Of a DNA stretch of 63,673 nt, positions 17,572 through 24,967 are shown in pieces. Source of the DNA: Paenibacillus sp. SZ31 (GTDB lineage: Bacteria; Bacillota; Bacilli; Paenibacillales; Paenibacillaceae); NCBI RefSeq assembly GCF_012912005.1, contig NZ_JABBEA010000024.1:1-63673 (forward strand), written 5' to 3'. How positions within the stretch are numbered: the first letter of the stretch is position 1; each line of letters begins with the position of its first letter. Below the pieces are notes generated by a model. It searched no databases and was not told where the DNA came from. It was given only the letters and a program-made list of their open reading frames with translations. The position numbers were made by a program, and so were the translations under genes.

Positions 17572-18047
17572 GCGAGGAATATTTGAATACACCAAAACAA
17601 CAGGAGCAGGGCACAGAAGGAGGATGGTTCCCATATCCCCCTTCCAGACCTGCGAGGTTGATTCCTCCTATTGCGCTGGCCTATATTGGTGATGCGGTAT
17701 ATGAGGTGGCTGTTCGTCAATATCTGTTGTCGAAGGCGAACATGCGTCCCAATCATCTGCACCGTAGTGCAACCGGATTGGTATCAGCGAAGGCACAGAG
17801 CCGCATACTTACAACGATTGAGGCTGCACTGACAGAAGAAGAACGGGACATCGTCCGGCAAGGGCGGAACGCCAAGTCGGGCAGTATCCCCAAAAATGCA
17901 GATGTTCTGGAGTACAGACATGCCACGGCTTTTGAATGTCTCATTGGCTACCTCTACAGCAGTGGTCGTCATGATCGCATGATTGAACTGATCGGGCTTG
18001 GCATTGAGCAAGCGGAACAACAATCGCCATCACCGACAAAAAAATAG
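17556..18047 (+). CDS. mrnC: MrnC, mini-ribonuclease III
   Basis: Mini-RNase III matures 23S rRNA ends in Bacillales; it has the RNase III catalytic domain without a double-strand RNA-binding domain, consistent with the 163-residue length. The signature is AYIGDAVYEVAVRQYLL, containing the catalytic aspartate, with a second acidic cluster later (FECLIGYLY). Translation may start at ATG 17556 or ATG 17568, both inside the end of cysS, indicating translational coupling. Position between cysS and rlmB is the same as in B. subtilis. Confidence 0.92.
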   Translation: MAAQMSEEYLNTPKQQEQGTEGGWFPYPPSRPARLIPPIALAYIGDAVYEVAVRQYLLSKANMRPNHLHRSATGLVSAKAQSRILTTIEAALTEEERDIVRQGRNAKSGSIPKNADVLEYRHATAFECLIGYLYSSGRHDRMIELIGLGIEQAEQQSPSPTKK

Positions 18048-18090
18048 AAATTTCAACAAAACAACGCATTACAGAGAGGATCGAACAACG

Positions 18091-18837
18091 ATGGAAGAAG
18101 AATGGATCGCCGGTAAACACTCCGTGACGGAGGCGCTGCGTTCAGGCCGGACCATTAATAAAATATGGATTGCCGATACAGCACAGAAACATCTGACTCA
18201 ACCTATTATCTCGGAAGCTAAAAAACTTGGTATTGTCATTCAACACGTGGACAAGCGTAAGTTGGACCAAACGGTACCAGGCATTCAGCATCAAGGGGTA
18301 GTCGCACAAGCGGCACCTTACGCTTATGTGGAGGTAGAAGACATTCTTGCCGCAGCAAAAGCGAAGAATGAGCATCCTTTCCTGATCCTGCTGGATGAGA
18401 TTGAAGATCCTCATAACCTGGGGTCCATTTTGCGGACAGCAGACTGCACGGGTGCGCATGGCGTCATTGTACCCAAACGTCGCTCGGCGGCGGTAACAGT
18501 GACTGTATCTAAAACGTCAGCAGGCGCCGTGGAGTACGTACCAGTGGCTCGTGTAAGTAATCTCGGGCAGACTATCGATCGCCTTAAAGAAGAAGGTGTG
18601 TGGGTTGTAGGGACAGATGTCACTGCTCATGAAGGTGTCTTTGGTAACGGCGTCTTTACTGGCCCTGTGGCATTGGTAATCGGCAATGAAAACAAGGGAA
18701 TGGGACGACTCATTCGTGAGAAATGCGATGTACTGATCAAATTACCGATGCAAGGTCAGATTAATTCCCTGAATGCTTCCGTGGCAGCGGGTGTTGTCAT
18801 GTATGAAGTGCTCCGCTCGCGTCAAGCGCAGGAATAG
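18091..18837 (+). CDS. rlmB: RlmB-type 23S rRNA 2'-O-methyltransferase (TrmH/SpoU family)
   Basis: The 248-residue protein has an N-terminal L30e-like substrate-binding domain starting MEEEWIAGKHSVTEALR and a C-terminal SPOUT knot with motifs NLGSILRTADCTGAHGVI, IGNENKGM and LPMQGQINSLNASVAAG. RlmB in E. coli methylates G2251; the exact Bacillales target is inferred from the family. The open frame extends upstream to 17998, overlapping mrnC, but ATG 18091 after GAGAGGA gives the family start. Confidence 0.9.
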   Translation: MEEEWIAGKHSVTEALRSGRTINKIWIADTAQKHLTQPIISEAKKLGIVIQHVDKRKLDQTVPGIQHQGVVAQAAPYAYVEVEDILAAAKAKNEHPFLILLDEIEDPHNLGSILRTADCTGAHGVIVPKRRSAAVTVTVSKTSAGAVEYVPVARVSNLGQTIDRLKEEGVWVVGTDVTAHEGVFGNGVFTGPVALVIGNENKGMGRLIREKCDVLIKLPMQGQINSLNASVAAGVVMYEVLRSRQAQE

Positions 18838-18842
18838 AAGGT

Positions 18843-19364
18843 ATGGCTGATTCCCGTGATGTGCTTCTTGTAGACGGGTACAACATGATTGGTGACTGGC
18901 CGGAGCTAACCAGACTGGCGGAAAGTGGGCTAGAAGAGGCGCGTAACAGGCTTCTCTTTCGACTAGCAGACTATCAGGCGTTCTCCGGCCGGCGGGTCAT
19001 TGTTGTGTTTGACGCCTACCTCGTGCCTGGACTCGGTAAATCCTTTACACAGAGCAAAGTACAGATTTATTTTACAAAGGAAAAAGAGACGGCAGACGAA
19101 TGCATTGAGAGACTCGTTCGGGAACTAAGCATGCGAAGACGCCAAATCTATGTGGCTACGAGCGATATGGTAGAGCAACATGTCATTTTCGGACAGGGAG
19201 CGCTACGCATATCTGCAAGGGAATTGCTAATTGAAGTCGAGCAGAACGAAAAAGAATTAAAGAAACGACTGGAAGAAGATCAGGCGAAGACAACGCGTAA
19301 TACTCTCGGGGGGAAGTTAAGTCCCGATGTATTGAAAGAGTTTGAGCGATGGCGGCGGGAATAA
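18843..19364 (+). CDS. rae1: Rae1 (YacP), ribosome-associated NYN-domain endoribonuclease
   Basis: The 173-residue protein matches the YacP/NYN family, PIN-like RNases typified by B. subtilis Rae1, which cleaves mRNA in the ribosomal A site. The active-site opening VDGYNMIGDWP carries the first conserved aspartate, followed by VVFDAY and ETADECIERLV with further acidic residues. It starts five bases after rlmB and is the last gene of the cysE-rlmB group. Confidence 0.88.
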   Translation: MADSRDVLLVDGYNMIGDWPELTRLAESGLEEARNRLLFRLADYQAFSGRRVIVVFDAYLVPGLGKSFTQSKVQIYFTKEKETADECIERLVRELSMRRRQIYVATSDMVEQHVIFGQGALRISARELLIEVEQNEKELKKRLEEDQAKTTRNTLGGKLSPDVLKEFERWRRE

Positions 19365-19443
19365 CAACTCGTTTTTACAATATTTAGAATATTGAAAGTC
19401 TTGACATTTATGTTATTGATGTTCTTTTTTAGGCAGAGCGTGG

Positions 19444-19473
19444 TTGACGGTGTGAGGTGCCATCATATATACT
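19444..19473 (+). promoter_or_regulatory. Putative SigA promoter of sigH
   Basis: TTGACG (19444-19449) and TATACT (19468-19473) are 18 bases apart. A second TTGACA at 19401 lacks a suitable -10 box. In B. subtilis sigH transcription is repressed by AbrB; no AbrB site can be recognised by eye. Confidence 0.6.
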
Positions 19474-19535
19474 GAGCGTATATTTCATAGAGTAGAGTAA
19501 CGGGGTACCTTGCGTTGCAGCCGGAGGGATTGTCT

Positions 19536-20180
19536 GTGAGTGTCGACCTCAAAGATATCATGTTATCCAAGTATGATTACCAAAGTGACGAAGACATTGT
19601 CGAAGCTTTCCGTGAAGGCGAAAGCGAAGCGTTAGAGTTTTTGATTAACAAATATCGTAACTTTGTACGCGCCAAGGCAAGATCTTATTTTCTGATTGGG
19701 GCAGACCGGGAAGATATTATTCAAGAAGGAATGATTGGCCTCTACAAATCCATTCGAGATTTCAAAGGGGACAAGCTGGCTTCGTTCAAGGCTTTTGCTG
19801 AACTGTGTATTACAAGACAGATCATCACGGCAATTAAGACAGCAACACGTCAGAAACATATTCCGCTTAATTCTTATGTATCTCTGGACAAGCCTATTTA
19901 TGACGAAGAGTCTGATCGTACGTTACTCGATGTGATTTGTGGAACCCAGGTCAGTGATCCGGAAGAACTTATCATTAATCAGGAAGAGTTTGTGGGCCTG
20001 GAAGATAAAATGTCCGAGATTCTGAGTGATCTGGAACGTAAAGTATTGATGTTGTATCTGGACGGGAGATCTTATCAAGAGATTGCAGTAGATTTGGACA
20101 GACATGTGAAGTCCATTGATAATGCACTACAGCGTGTGAAGCGCAAGCTTGAAAAGTACCTGGAAGTTCGAGATAATTAA
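19536..20180 (+). CDS. sigH: SigH, RNA polymerase sigma-H (Spo0H)
   Basis: Sigma-H directs early sporulation and post-exponential genes. The 214-residue product has region 2 with KYRNFVRAKARSYFLIGADR and DREDIIQEGMIGLYKSIRDF, and region 4 with YQEIAVDLDRHVKSIDNAL. It is nearly identical to B. subtilis SigH outside the N-terminus. GTG 19536, with GGAGGG seven bases upstream, is preferred over TTG 19515. In B. subtilis the same neighbours (rae1 upstream, rpmG-secE-nusG downstream) flank sigH. Confidence 0.96.
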   Translation: MSVDLKDIMLSKYDYQSDEDIVEAFREGESEALEFLINKYRNFVRAKARSYFLIGADREDIIQEGMIGLYKSIRDFKGDKLASFKAFAELCITRQIITAIKTATRQKHIPLNSYVSLDKPIYDEESDRTLLDVICGTQVSDPEELIINQEEFVGLEDKMSEILSDLERKVLMLYLDGRSYQEIAVDLDRHVKSIDNALQRVKRKLEKYLEVRDN

Positions 20181-20201
20181 ACACATGTTGTCGTTGACGG
20201 A

Positions 20202-20228
20202 AAAGGCTCGGTGTTTGAGTCTTTTTTT
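20202..20228 (+). terminator. Terminator after sigH
   Basis: AAAGGCTC (20202-20209) pairs with GAGTCTTT (20217-20224), followed by a seven-T run. It separates sigH from the rpmG-secE-nusG unit. Confidence 0.75.
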
Positions 20229-20367
20229 AGTGTCTCAAGTTTATAAAATCAAAGAATGTTTATACTAGTAATCGCTCGGTCCATGCAGGAGAAGAGAAAA
20301 ACAGAGATGTGAAACGAGAGTACGTTGTACGGAAGTAATACCCAATGAATGAAAGGCTATTCTTTCA

Positions 20368-20396
20368 TTGACATGGTTATACCCTTGTGATAAAGT
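20368..20396 (+). promoter_or_regulatory. Promoter of rpmG-secE-nusG
   Basis: TTGACA (20368-20373) and TAAAGT (20391-20396) are 17 bases apart, with an extended -10 TGA (20388-20390). Transcription would start near 20403, at a short leader hairpin. Confidence 0.7.
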
Positions 20397-20407
20397 GTTT
20401 TAGGTAG

Positions 20408-20429
20408 GCCTAAATTTATGGCTTTTTTT
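20408..20429 (+). other. Short leader hairpin with T7 run
   Basis: GCCTAA pairs imperfectly with TTATGGC (20408-20422), followed by seven T residues (20423-20429), just after the predicted transcription start. It may be an early attenuator, but the stem is short. Confidence 0.35.
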
Positions 20430-20484
20430 CAGGATCAATTTAGAGACTCTGCTTGAATGTGGAAGTCTTCGGGAGGTGTACATC

Positions 20485-20634
20485 ATGCGGGTAATTATTA
20501 CTTTGGCTTGTACTAACTGCAAACAAAGAAATTACACTACGACAAAAAACAAGCGTAATCACCCCGACCGCATGGAGATGAAGAAATTTTGCAAGTTTTG
20601 TAACGAGCAGACTTCTCATCGCGAAACCAGATAG
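20485..20634 (+). CDS. rpmG: Ribosomal protein bL33 (zinc form)
   Basis: This 49-residue protein has two CxxC pairs, C9/C12 and C36/C39, the zinc-binding (C+) form of L33. It lies directly before secE, the usual place of one L33 paralogue in Bacillales. GGGAGGTG precedes ATG 20485. Zinc-free paralogues induced in zinc starvation are expected elsewhere in the genome and not in this window. Confidence 0.93.
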   Translation: MRVIITLACTNCKQRNYTTTKNKRNHPDRMEMKKFCKFCNEQTSHRETR

Positions 20635-20651
20635 TTTTTGGAGGTGTCGGC

Positions 20652-20843
20652 GTGAAACGAAGTTTCAAATCTCTGATTTCCTTTTTCACAGAAAGCTGGG
20701 CTGAACTTAAAAAAGTTCGCTGGCCTAATCGTAAAGAGCTGACCAACTACACATTGATCGTACTTGGTACTGTTGTGGTTATGACGCTGTTTTTTTGGGT
20801 CATTGACATTGGCATCTCCTTTGTGATCGAAGCGATTATTTAA
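20652..20843 (+). CDS. secE: SecE, preprotein translocase subunit
   Basis: SecE clamps SecY in the plasma membrane. The 63-residue single-span form has the conserved amphipathic segment ELKKVRWPNRKE before one hydrophobic helix (about residues 33-60). It starts with GTG 20652 after TTTGGAGG. Its partner gene secY is also in this window. Confidence 0.94.
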   Translation: MKRSFKSLISFFTESWAELKKVRWPNRKELTNYTLIVLGTVVVMTLFFWVIDIGISFVIEAII

Positions 20844-20864
20844 GAAGGGTTCCGGTGGCTTGAT

Positions 20865-21398
20865 ATGGAAAAAAGATGGTACGTCGTTCATACCTATTCA
20901 GGGTATGAGAACAAGGTCAAGGCCAATTTGGAAAAACGCGTAGAGTCTATGGGCATGGAAGACAAGATATTCCGCGTTCTTGTTCCAATGGAAGAAGAAG
21001 TGGTAAACAAGGACGGTAAGAAAAAAACCGTTATGCGTAAAGTTTACCCCGGTTATGTCTTGGTGGAAATGGTACAGACGGATGATTCTTGGTATGTTGT
21101 TCGCAACACACCAGGGGTTACTGGATTTGTCGGTTCGACAGGTTCTGGGTCCAAACCAACTGCATTGTTGCCTGAAGAAGTGGAACAAATTCTGAAGCAC
21201 ATGGGTATGGTTGAACCTAAGCCGAAAATTGAGTTCGAAATTAAGGAATCCGTACGTATTAAAGTCGGTCCTTTTGCGAATTTTGTAGGCTCCGTGGAAG
21301 AAATTTTGGTAGACAAAAGCAAGTTGAAAGTGCACGTGAACATGTTTGGACGGGAAACGCCGCTTGAGTTGGAATACACACAAGTGGAGAAGATCTAG
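20865..21398 (+). CDS. nusG: NusG, transcription elongation/termination factor
   Basis: NusG links RNA polymerase to ribosomes or Rho and controls pausing. The 177-residue protein has the NGN domain (KRWYVVHTYSGYENKVK onward) and a C-terminal KOW domain (VRIKVGPFANFVGSVEEI). It is 21 bases after secE in the standard secE-nusG-rplK-rplA order. Downstream there is an L1-site-like hairpin before rplK. Confidence 0.96.
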   Translation: MEKRWYVVHTYSGYENKVKANLEKRVESMGMEDKIFRVLVPMEEEVVNKDGKKKTVMRKVYPGYVLVEMVQTDDSWYVVRNTPGVTGFVGSTGSGSKPTALLPEEVEQILKHMGMVEPKPKIEFEIKESVRIKVGPFANFVGSVEEILVDKSKLKVHVNMFGRETPLELEYTQVEKI

Positions 21399-21414
21399 TT
21401 TCTTCAAGTTTCTT

Positions 21415-21443
21415 GTGGGAGGGTTGAAAAACCCGTTAACCAC
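21415..21443 (+). promoter_or_regulatory. Candidate ribosomal protein L1 binding site upstream of rplK
   Basis: GTGG (21415-21418) pairs with CCAC (21440-21443); an internal loop has GAG on the 5' side and CGTTAA on the 3' side; the inner stem GGTT/AACC is closed by a GAAA loop (21426-21429). This copies the 23S rRNA L1 site, in which a UGG/CCA helix flanks GAG opposite a G-x-x-A-A strand. Bound L1 could repress rplK-rplA translation, as in other bacteria. Function here is inferred. Confidence 0.65.
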
Positions 21444-21466
21444 TATTTTGCAAGGAGGTGTCAATC

Positions 21467-21892
21467 ATGGCGAAAAAAGTTATTAAAATGGTAAAACTGC
21501 AGATTCCAGCAGGTAAAGCAAACCCAGCACCACCAGTAGGTCCAGCTTTGGGTCAAGCAGGTGTCAACATCATGGCATTCTGTAAAGAATTCAACGCTCG
21601 TACAGCTGATCAAGCGGGATTGATTATTCCAGTTGAAATTTCTGTATTCGAGGACCGTTCCTTTACTTTCATCACTAAAACTCCACCAGCAGCAGTACTG
21701 TTGAAAGTGGCAGCTAAAGTTGAAAAAGGATCCGGCGAACCGAACAAGAAAAAAGTTGCTACTGTTAAACGTGATGCGGTTCGTCAAATCGCAGAACAAA
21801 AAATGCCTGACCTGAATGCAGCAGACGTTGAGTCCGCAATGCGTATGGTCGAAGGTACTGCCCGCAGCATGGGTATCACCATCGAAGACTAA
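21467..21892 (+). CDS. rplK: Ribosomal protein uL11
   Basis: L11 forms the GTPase-associated centre with 23S rRNA and is needed for RelA-type stringent signalling. The 141-residue protein has the N-terminal proline-rich PAGKANPAPPVGPALGQAGV, target of thiostrepton resistance mutations, and the RNA-binding C-terminal domain. ATG 21467 lies eight bases after AAGGAGG; GTG 21458 overlaps that site and is rejected. Confidence 0.97.
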   Translation: MAKKVIKMVKLQIPAGKANPAPPVGPALGQAGVNIMAFCKEFNARTADQAGLIIPVEISVFEDRSFTFITKTPPAAVLLKVAAKVEKGSGEPNKKKVATVKRDAVRQIAEQKMPDLNAADVESAMRMVEGTARSMGITIED

Positions 21893-21918
21893 TTTTCATA
21901 AGAAACATGGCTTCGTAA

Positions 21919-21941
21919 AACCGGTCGATTCGCGACCGGTT
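21919..21941 (+). other. Perfect hairpin between rplK and rplA
   Basis: AACCGGTCG (21919-21927) pairs perfectly with CGACCGGTT (21933-21941) around ATTCG. No T-run follows, so it is probably not a terminator. It stands directly before the second L1-site-like element and may be part of the same regulatory RNA. Confidence 0.55.
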
Positions 21942-21944
21942 GAT

Positions 21945-21970
21945 GTGGGAGGTATATCCGCTAACACCAC
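21945..21970 (+). promoter_or_regulatory. Second candidate L1 binding site, upstream of rplA
   Basis: GTGG (21945-21948) pairs with CCAC (21967-21970); GA on the 5' side faces GCTAACA on the 3' side; the inner pair is GG/CC around TATAT. The outer helix and G-rich strand repeat those before rplK. The rplA Shine-Dalgarno AAAGGAGG begins at 21971, so binding could occlude it. Confidence 0.5.
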
Positions 21971-21986
21971 AAAGGAGGAATAAAAC

Positions 21987-22679
21987 ATGGCTAAACACGG
22001 TAAAAAATACCTGGAAGCTGCTAAGCTGATTGACAGCGAAGCAACTTACGAGCCTTCAGAAGCTGTAGAGCTTGTGAAAAAGGCAGCTACTGCAAAATTC
22101 GATGAAACAATCGAAGCAGCAGTTCGTTTGGGTGTAGACCCTCGTAAGCAAGACCAGGCTGTACGTGGTGTTGTTGTCTTGCCACACGGCACAGGTAAAA
22201 CACAACGCGTATTGGTATTTGCAAAAGGTGACAAAGCGAAAGAAGCGGAAGCGGCTGGCGCGGACTATGTTGGTGATGCAGACATGATCAACAAAATCCA
22301 ACAAGGCTGGTTCGAGTTCGACGTCTGCGTAGCGACACCAGATATGATGAGTGAAGTAGGTAAATTGGGCCGACTGCTCGGCGGTAAAGGTCTGATGCCT
22401 AACCCTAAAGCCGGAACGGTAACTTTCGATGTAACTAAGGCTGTTCAAGAAATTAAAGCCGGTAAAATCGAATATCGTCTGGATCGTGCAGGTCAAATTC
22501 ATGCACCGATCGGTAAAGCATCTTTCTCTTCTGAGCAACTGAATGAGAACTTTAAAGCTCTCATGGAAGCTCTGAATCGTGCTAAACCAGCGGCAGCAAA
22601 AGGTGTTTATCTGAAGAATGTTAGTCTTTCTTCCACGATGGGCCCTGGCGCACGCGTGAACGCAGCAGCTTTTAGATAA
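21987..22679 (+). CDS. rplA: Ribosomal protein uL1
   Basis: L1 forms the mobile L1 stalk that guides tRNA out of the E site and is a translational repressor of its own operon in several bacteria. At 230 residues the length is standard; conserved stretches are VRLGVDPRKQDQAVRG, GGKGLMPNPKAGTVT and the C-terminal STMGPGARVN. The gene is second in the rplK-rplA pair. Confidence 0.97.
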   Translation: MAKHGKKYLEAAKLIDSEATYEPSEAVELVKKAATAKFDETIEAAVRLGVDPRKQDQAVRGVVVLPHGTGKTQRVLVFAKGDKAKEAEAAGADYVGDADMINKIQQGWFEFDVCVATPDMMSEVGKLGRLLGGKGLMPNPKAGTVTFDVTKAVQEIKAGKIEYRLDRAGQIHAPIGKASFSSEQLNENFKALMEALNRAKPAAAKGVYLKNVSLSSTMGPGARVNAAAFR

Positions 22680-22685
22680 TAAATC

Positions 22686-22714
22686 TTGACAGGCTTGTCC
22701 TGTTTTGATAAGAT
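22686..22714 (+). promoter_or_regulatory. Promoter of rplJ-rplL
   Basis: TTGACA (22686-22691) and TAAGAT (22709-22714) are 17 bases apart. It sits immediately after the rplA stop codon and would drive the L10 leader transcript. Confidence 0.75.
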
Positions 22715-22719
22715 ATAAA

Positions 22720-22890
22720 AGTTGTGAGTCCGAGTGACTGACCGTTGACATTTGAATATGCTTGCCGTAGACAGTAGGTGCCAATTGGCTTAATTTCCTG
22801 CCGAGGTGTGATTATAGAACTTAGAACGATGCAAATCGATGATGAGTATATATCAAGCCTTCGTGATTCTACGGAGGCTTTTCTTAATGG
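22720..22890 (+). promoter_or_regulatory. L10 leader (rplJ-rplL autoregulatory RNA)
   Basis: The roughly 200-base gap before rplJ carries the segment TGCCGAGGTGTGATTATAGA at 22799-22818, typical of Firmicute L10 leaders. In B. subtilis the L10(L12)4 complex binds this RNA and promotes termination. The boundaries are approximate. Confidence 0.72.
22855..22884 (+). terminator. Attenuator terminator in the L10 leader
   Basis: AAGCCTTCGT (22855-22864) pairs with ACGGAGGCTT (22871-22880) with one or two G-U pairs, then TTCTTAAT. The interrupted T-run suggests a conditional rather than full terminator, as expected for L10-dependent attenuation. Confidence 0.65.
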
Positions 22891-22917
22891 GATAAATTTG
22901 ATCAGGAGGTGTACAGA

Positions 22918-23421
22918 TTGGCAAACGCAAAAGTGATTCAAGCAAAACAAGAGTCCGTTGATGCAGTAACAGCAAAATTGCGCGAGAGCGTTACAACTGT
23001 TGTAGTTGACTATCGCGGATTGAACGTTGCCCAAGTAACTGAGTTGCGTAAGCAACTTCGTGAAGCAGGGATCGAATTCCAAGTGCTGAAAAACTCGTTG
23101 CTTCGCCGTGCAGCTGCAGCAGCAGAACTGACAGAACTCGATAGTGTTCTTACAGGTCCTACTGCAATTGCATTCAGCGTAGATGACGTTGTCGCTCCAG
23201 CTAAAATTCTGAACGACTTCGCGAAAAAGAACGATGCACTGGAATTGAAAGGTGCAGTCGTAGAAGGTCGCGTAATCGGAGTAGAAGAAGTTAAGGCGTT
23301 GGCAGAATTGCCATCCCGCGATGGACTTCTCTCCATGCTCCTCAGCGTGCTTCAAGCGCCAGTGCGCAACTTCGCACTTGCGGTTAAAGCAGTTGCAGAG
23401 AAAGAAGAACAAGGCGCGTAA
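22918..23421 (+). CDS. rplJ: Ribosomal protein uL10
   Basis: L10 anchors the L7/L12 dimers of the ribosomal stalk. The 167-residue protein has VDYRGLNVAQVTELRKQLRE and the typical C-terminal stretch SMLLSVLQAPVRN followed by a helix that binds L12. The start is TTG 22918, eight bases after AGGAGG; the GTG at 22909 overlaps the Shine-Dalgarno site. A weak start fits a gene under autoregulation. Confidence 0.95.
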   Translation: MANAKVIQAKQESVDAVTAKLRESVTTVVVDYRGLNVAQVTELRKQLREAGIEFQVLKNSLLRRAAAAAELTELDSVLTGPTAIAFSVDDVVAPAKILNDFAKKNDALELKGAVVEGRVIGVEEVKALAELPSRDGLLSMLLSVLQAPVRNFALAVKAVAEKEEQGA

Positions 23422-23493
23422 GCAACTTGATCTGAACGCTGCTTAGGTAGCAAATGAATTAAAAAAAATAATATTATATATGGAGGTTCACTC

Positions 23494-23856
23494 ATGAGTA
23501 AAGAGCAAATCTTGGAAGCAATCAAAGGCATGACTGTACTGGAATTGAACGATCTTGTTAAAGCAATCGAAGAAGAATTCGGCGTAACTGCTGCAGCTCC
23601 AGTAGCTGCTGCAGGTGCAGGCGCTGCTGCTGCAGAAGCTGAGCAATCCGAGTTCGACGTAATCTTGACTAGCGCTGGTGCTTCCAAAATTAACGTTATC
23701 AAAGCAGTTCGCGAAATCACAGGTCTTGGCCTGAAAGAAGCAAAAGAACTGGTTGACAATGCTCCAAAAGCACTGAAAGAAAAAGTTGCTAAAGAAGAAG
23801 CAGAAGCGGTTAAAGCTAAGCTTGAAGAAGCAGGCGCTTCAGTTGAAGTTAAATAA
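23494..23856 (+). CDS. rplL: Ribosomal protein bL12 (L7/L12)
   Basis: L12 recruits translation GTPases to the ribosome. The 120-residue protein has an N-terminal dimerisation domain, an alanine-rich hinge (AAAPVAAAGAGAAAAEA at about 34-50), and the C-terminal factor-binding domain with KINVIKAVREITGLGLKEAK. A TGGAGG site precedes ATG 23494. A strong hairpin follows. Confidence 0.98.
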   Translation: MSKEQILEAIKGMTVLELNDLVKAIEEEFGVTAAAPVAAAGAGAAAAEAEQSEFDVILTSAGASKINVIKAVREITGLGLKEAKELVDNAPKALKEKVAKEEAEAVKAKLEEAGASVEVK

Positions 23857-23886
23857 TTTAGCTTTTACAAGCTAAATGAACAAAAC

Positions 23887-23920
23887 AACAAACCCCTTGA
23901 CTTATATCAAGGGGTTTGTT
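23887..23920 (+). terminator. Hairpin terminator after rplL
   Basis: AACAAACCCCTTGA (23887-23900) pairs perfectly over 14 bases with TCAAGGGGTTTGTT (23907-23920). Only a weak T-run follows, so partial read-through to the methyltransferase gene and rpoB is likely. Confidence 0.75.
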
Positions 23921-23952
23921 GCTGTAATTGTAAATGGAAAGTGAGTGAGGAC

Positions 23953-24573
23953 ATGTCCAATCATTATTATTCGGACAAACCGCAAGTAGCACATGATCGC
24001 AAAGCAACTGAAGCGGTTCTTCGCGGATTCAGTCTGCGACTCGTGACTGACGCCGGTGTATTTTCCAAAAATGGAATCGATTATGGTAGCAGAGTATTGA
24101 TTGATGCGATAGAGCTGCCAACAGGGGCTCATGTTCTCGATGTGGGTTGCGGGTACGGACCGATGGGTCTTACAGCAGCCAAACTTGTACCGGATGGGCA
24201 TGTCACCATGATCGATATCAACGAGAGAGCCGTTGAACTTTCCAGGGAAAATGCAAAAGCGAACGGAATTAGCAATGTCACGGTATTACAAAGTAATCTA
24301 CTGGCTGAAGTAAAAAAGCAAGATTTTGACGCTGTACTGACTAATCCGCCTATACGGGCTGGAAAAGAAACGGTTCATGCTATTTTCGAACAGGCACATC
24401 GTCATTTAAAGGTAGGCGGTTCGTTATGGATTGTCATTCAGAAGAAGCAAGGTGCCCCATCGGCGAAAGCGAAATTGGAATCTTTGTTTGGACGAGTGGA
24501 AGAAGTGACGAAGGATAAAGGCTATCGGATTTTTAAAGCGGTGAAAACGGAAGAAGCATCTACTAAAAGCTAA
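23953..24573 (+). CDS. YbxB/RsmC-like class I methyltransferase
   Basis: The 206-residue protein resembles B. subtilis YbxB, located at the same place between rplL and rpoB, and the C-terminal catalytic half of RsmC/RsmD rRNA methyltransferases. SAM-binding motif I is LDVGCGYGPMGL and the catalytic motif is LTNPPIRAGK; NPPI implies methylation of a planar amino group, probably guanine N2 in 16S rRNA (inferred). GTG 23941 is an alternative start; ATG 23953 gives MSNHYYSDKP as in YbxB. Confidence 0.88.
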   Translation: MSNHYYSDKPQVAHDRKATEAVLRGFSLRLVTDAGVFSKNGIDYGSRVLIDAIELPTGAHVLDVGCGYGPMGLTAAKLVPDGHVTMIDINERAVELSRENAKANGISNVTVLQSNLLAEVKKQDFDAVLTNPPIRAGKETVHAIFEQAHRHLKVGGSLWIVIQKKQGAPSAKAKLESLFGRVEEVTKDKGYRIFKAVKTEEASTKS

Positions 24574-24623
24574 ATCCGAGTTTGTAAAGTAAGCAGGGGA
24601 TCATTTTTTTTGCAATAGGACTA

Positions 24624-24652
24624 TTGACTTGAAATTCAGGTCGTGGTATTAT
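24624..24652 (+). promoter_or_regulatory. Promoter of rpoB-rpoC
   Basis: TTGACT (24624-24629) and TATTAT (24647-24652) are 17 bases apart. The leader from about 24659 to the rpoB start is roughly 310 bases and contains the hairpin at 24717-24753. Confidence 0.72.
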
Positions 24653-24716
24653 TGTAAAATGTCAGTATTAAGATGCCCTACTTGGCTTTAGCTAACTAAA
24701 AATGTCAACCTTTTTT

Positions 24717-24753
24717 TACGCCGAACGGGCTTATTATGCCTACGTTTGGCGTA
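24717..24753 (+). other. Strong hairpin in the rpoB leader
   Basis: TACGCCGAACG (24717-24727) pairs with CGTTTGGCGTA (24743-24753) with one G-U pair, and an inner GGC/GCC stem flanks TTATTAT. A seven-T run stands before, not after, the stem, so it is not a plus-strand terminator. The rest of the 394-base gap before rpoB shows no credible gene; a 63-codon frame at 24746-24937 lacks support. Confidence 0.65.
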
Positions 24754-24967
24754 TAATATGTACATTTTGGGCAAACTGGGGATAAGAATGATTTGGGAAG
24801 ACATCCGCCGATCAAAGTTGCTCTTTTTTCGAACGACATTTCGAGTAAGGGCTTTTCTTTATTTGTGGATGCATTGCTTTGCTCTGTATGTGTACCATTA
24901 TAAGGTTACAAACAGAGGTTCGCAACGAAATTTTTAAAGTGAGTAGACATTGAGGGGTGAGTTTAAG

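Noticed and set aside
24746..24937. 63-codon frame in the rpoB leader
   Set aside because: Starts with TTG inside a hairpin, no good Shine-Dalgarno site and no recognisable similarity; more likely leader RNA.
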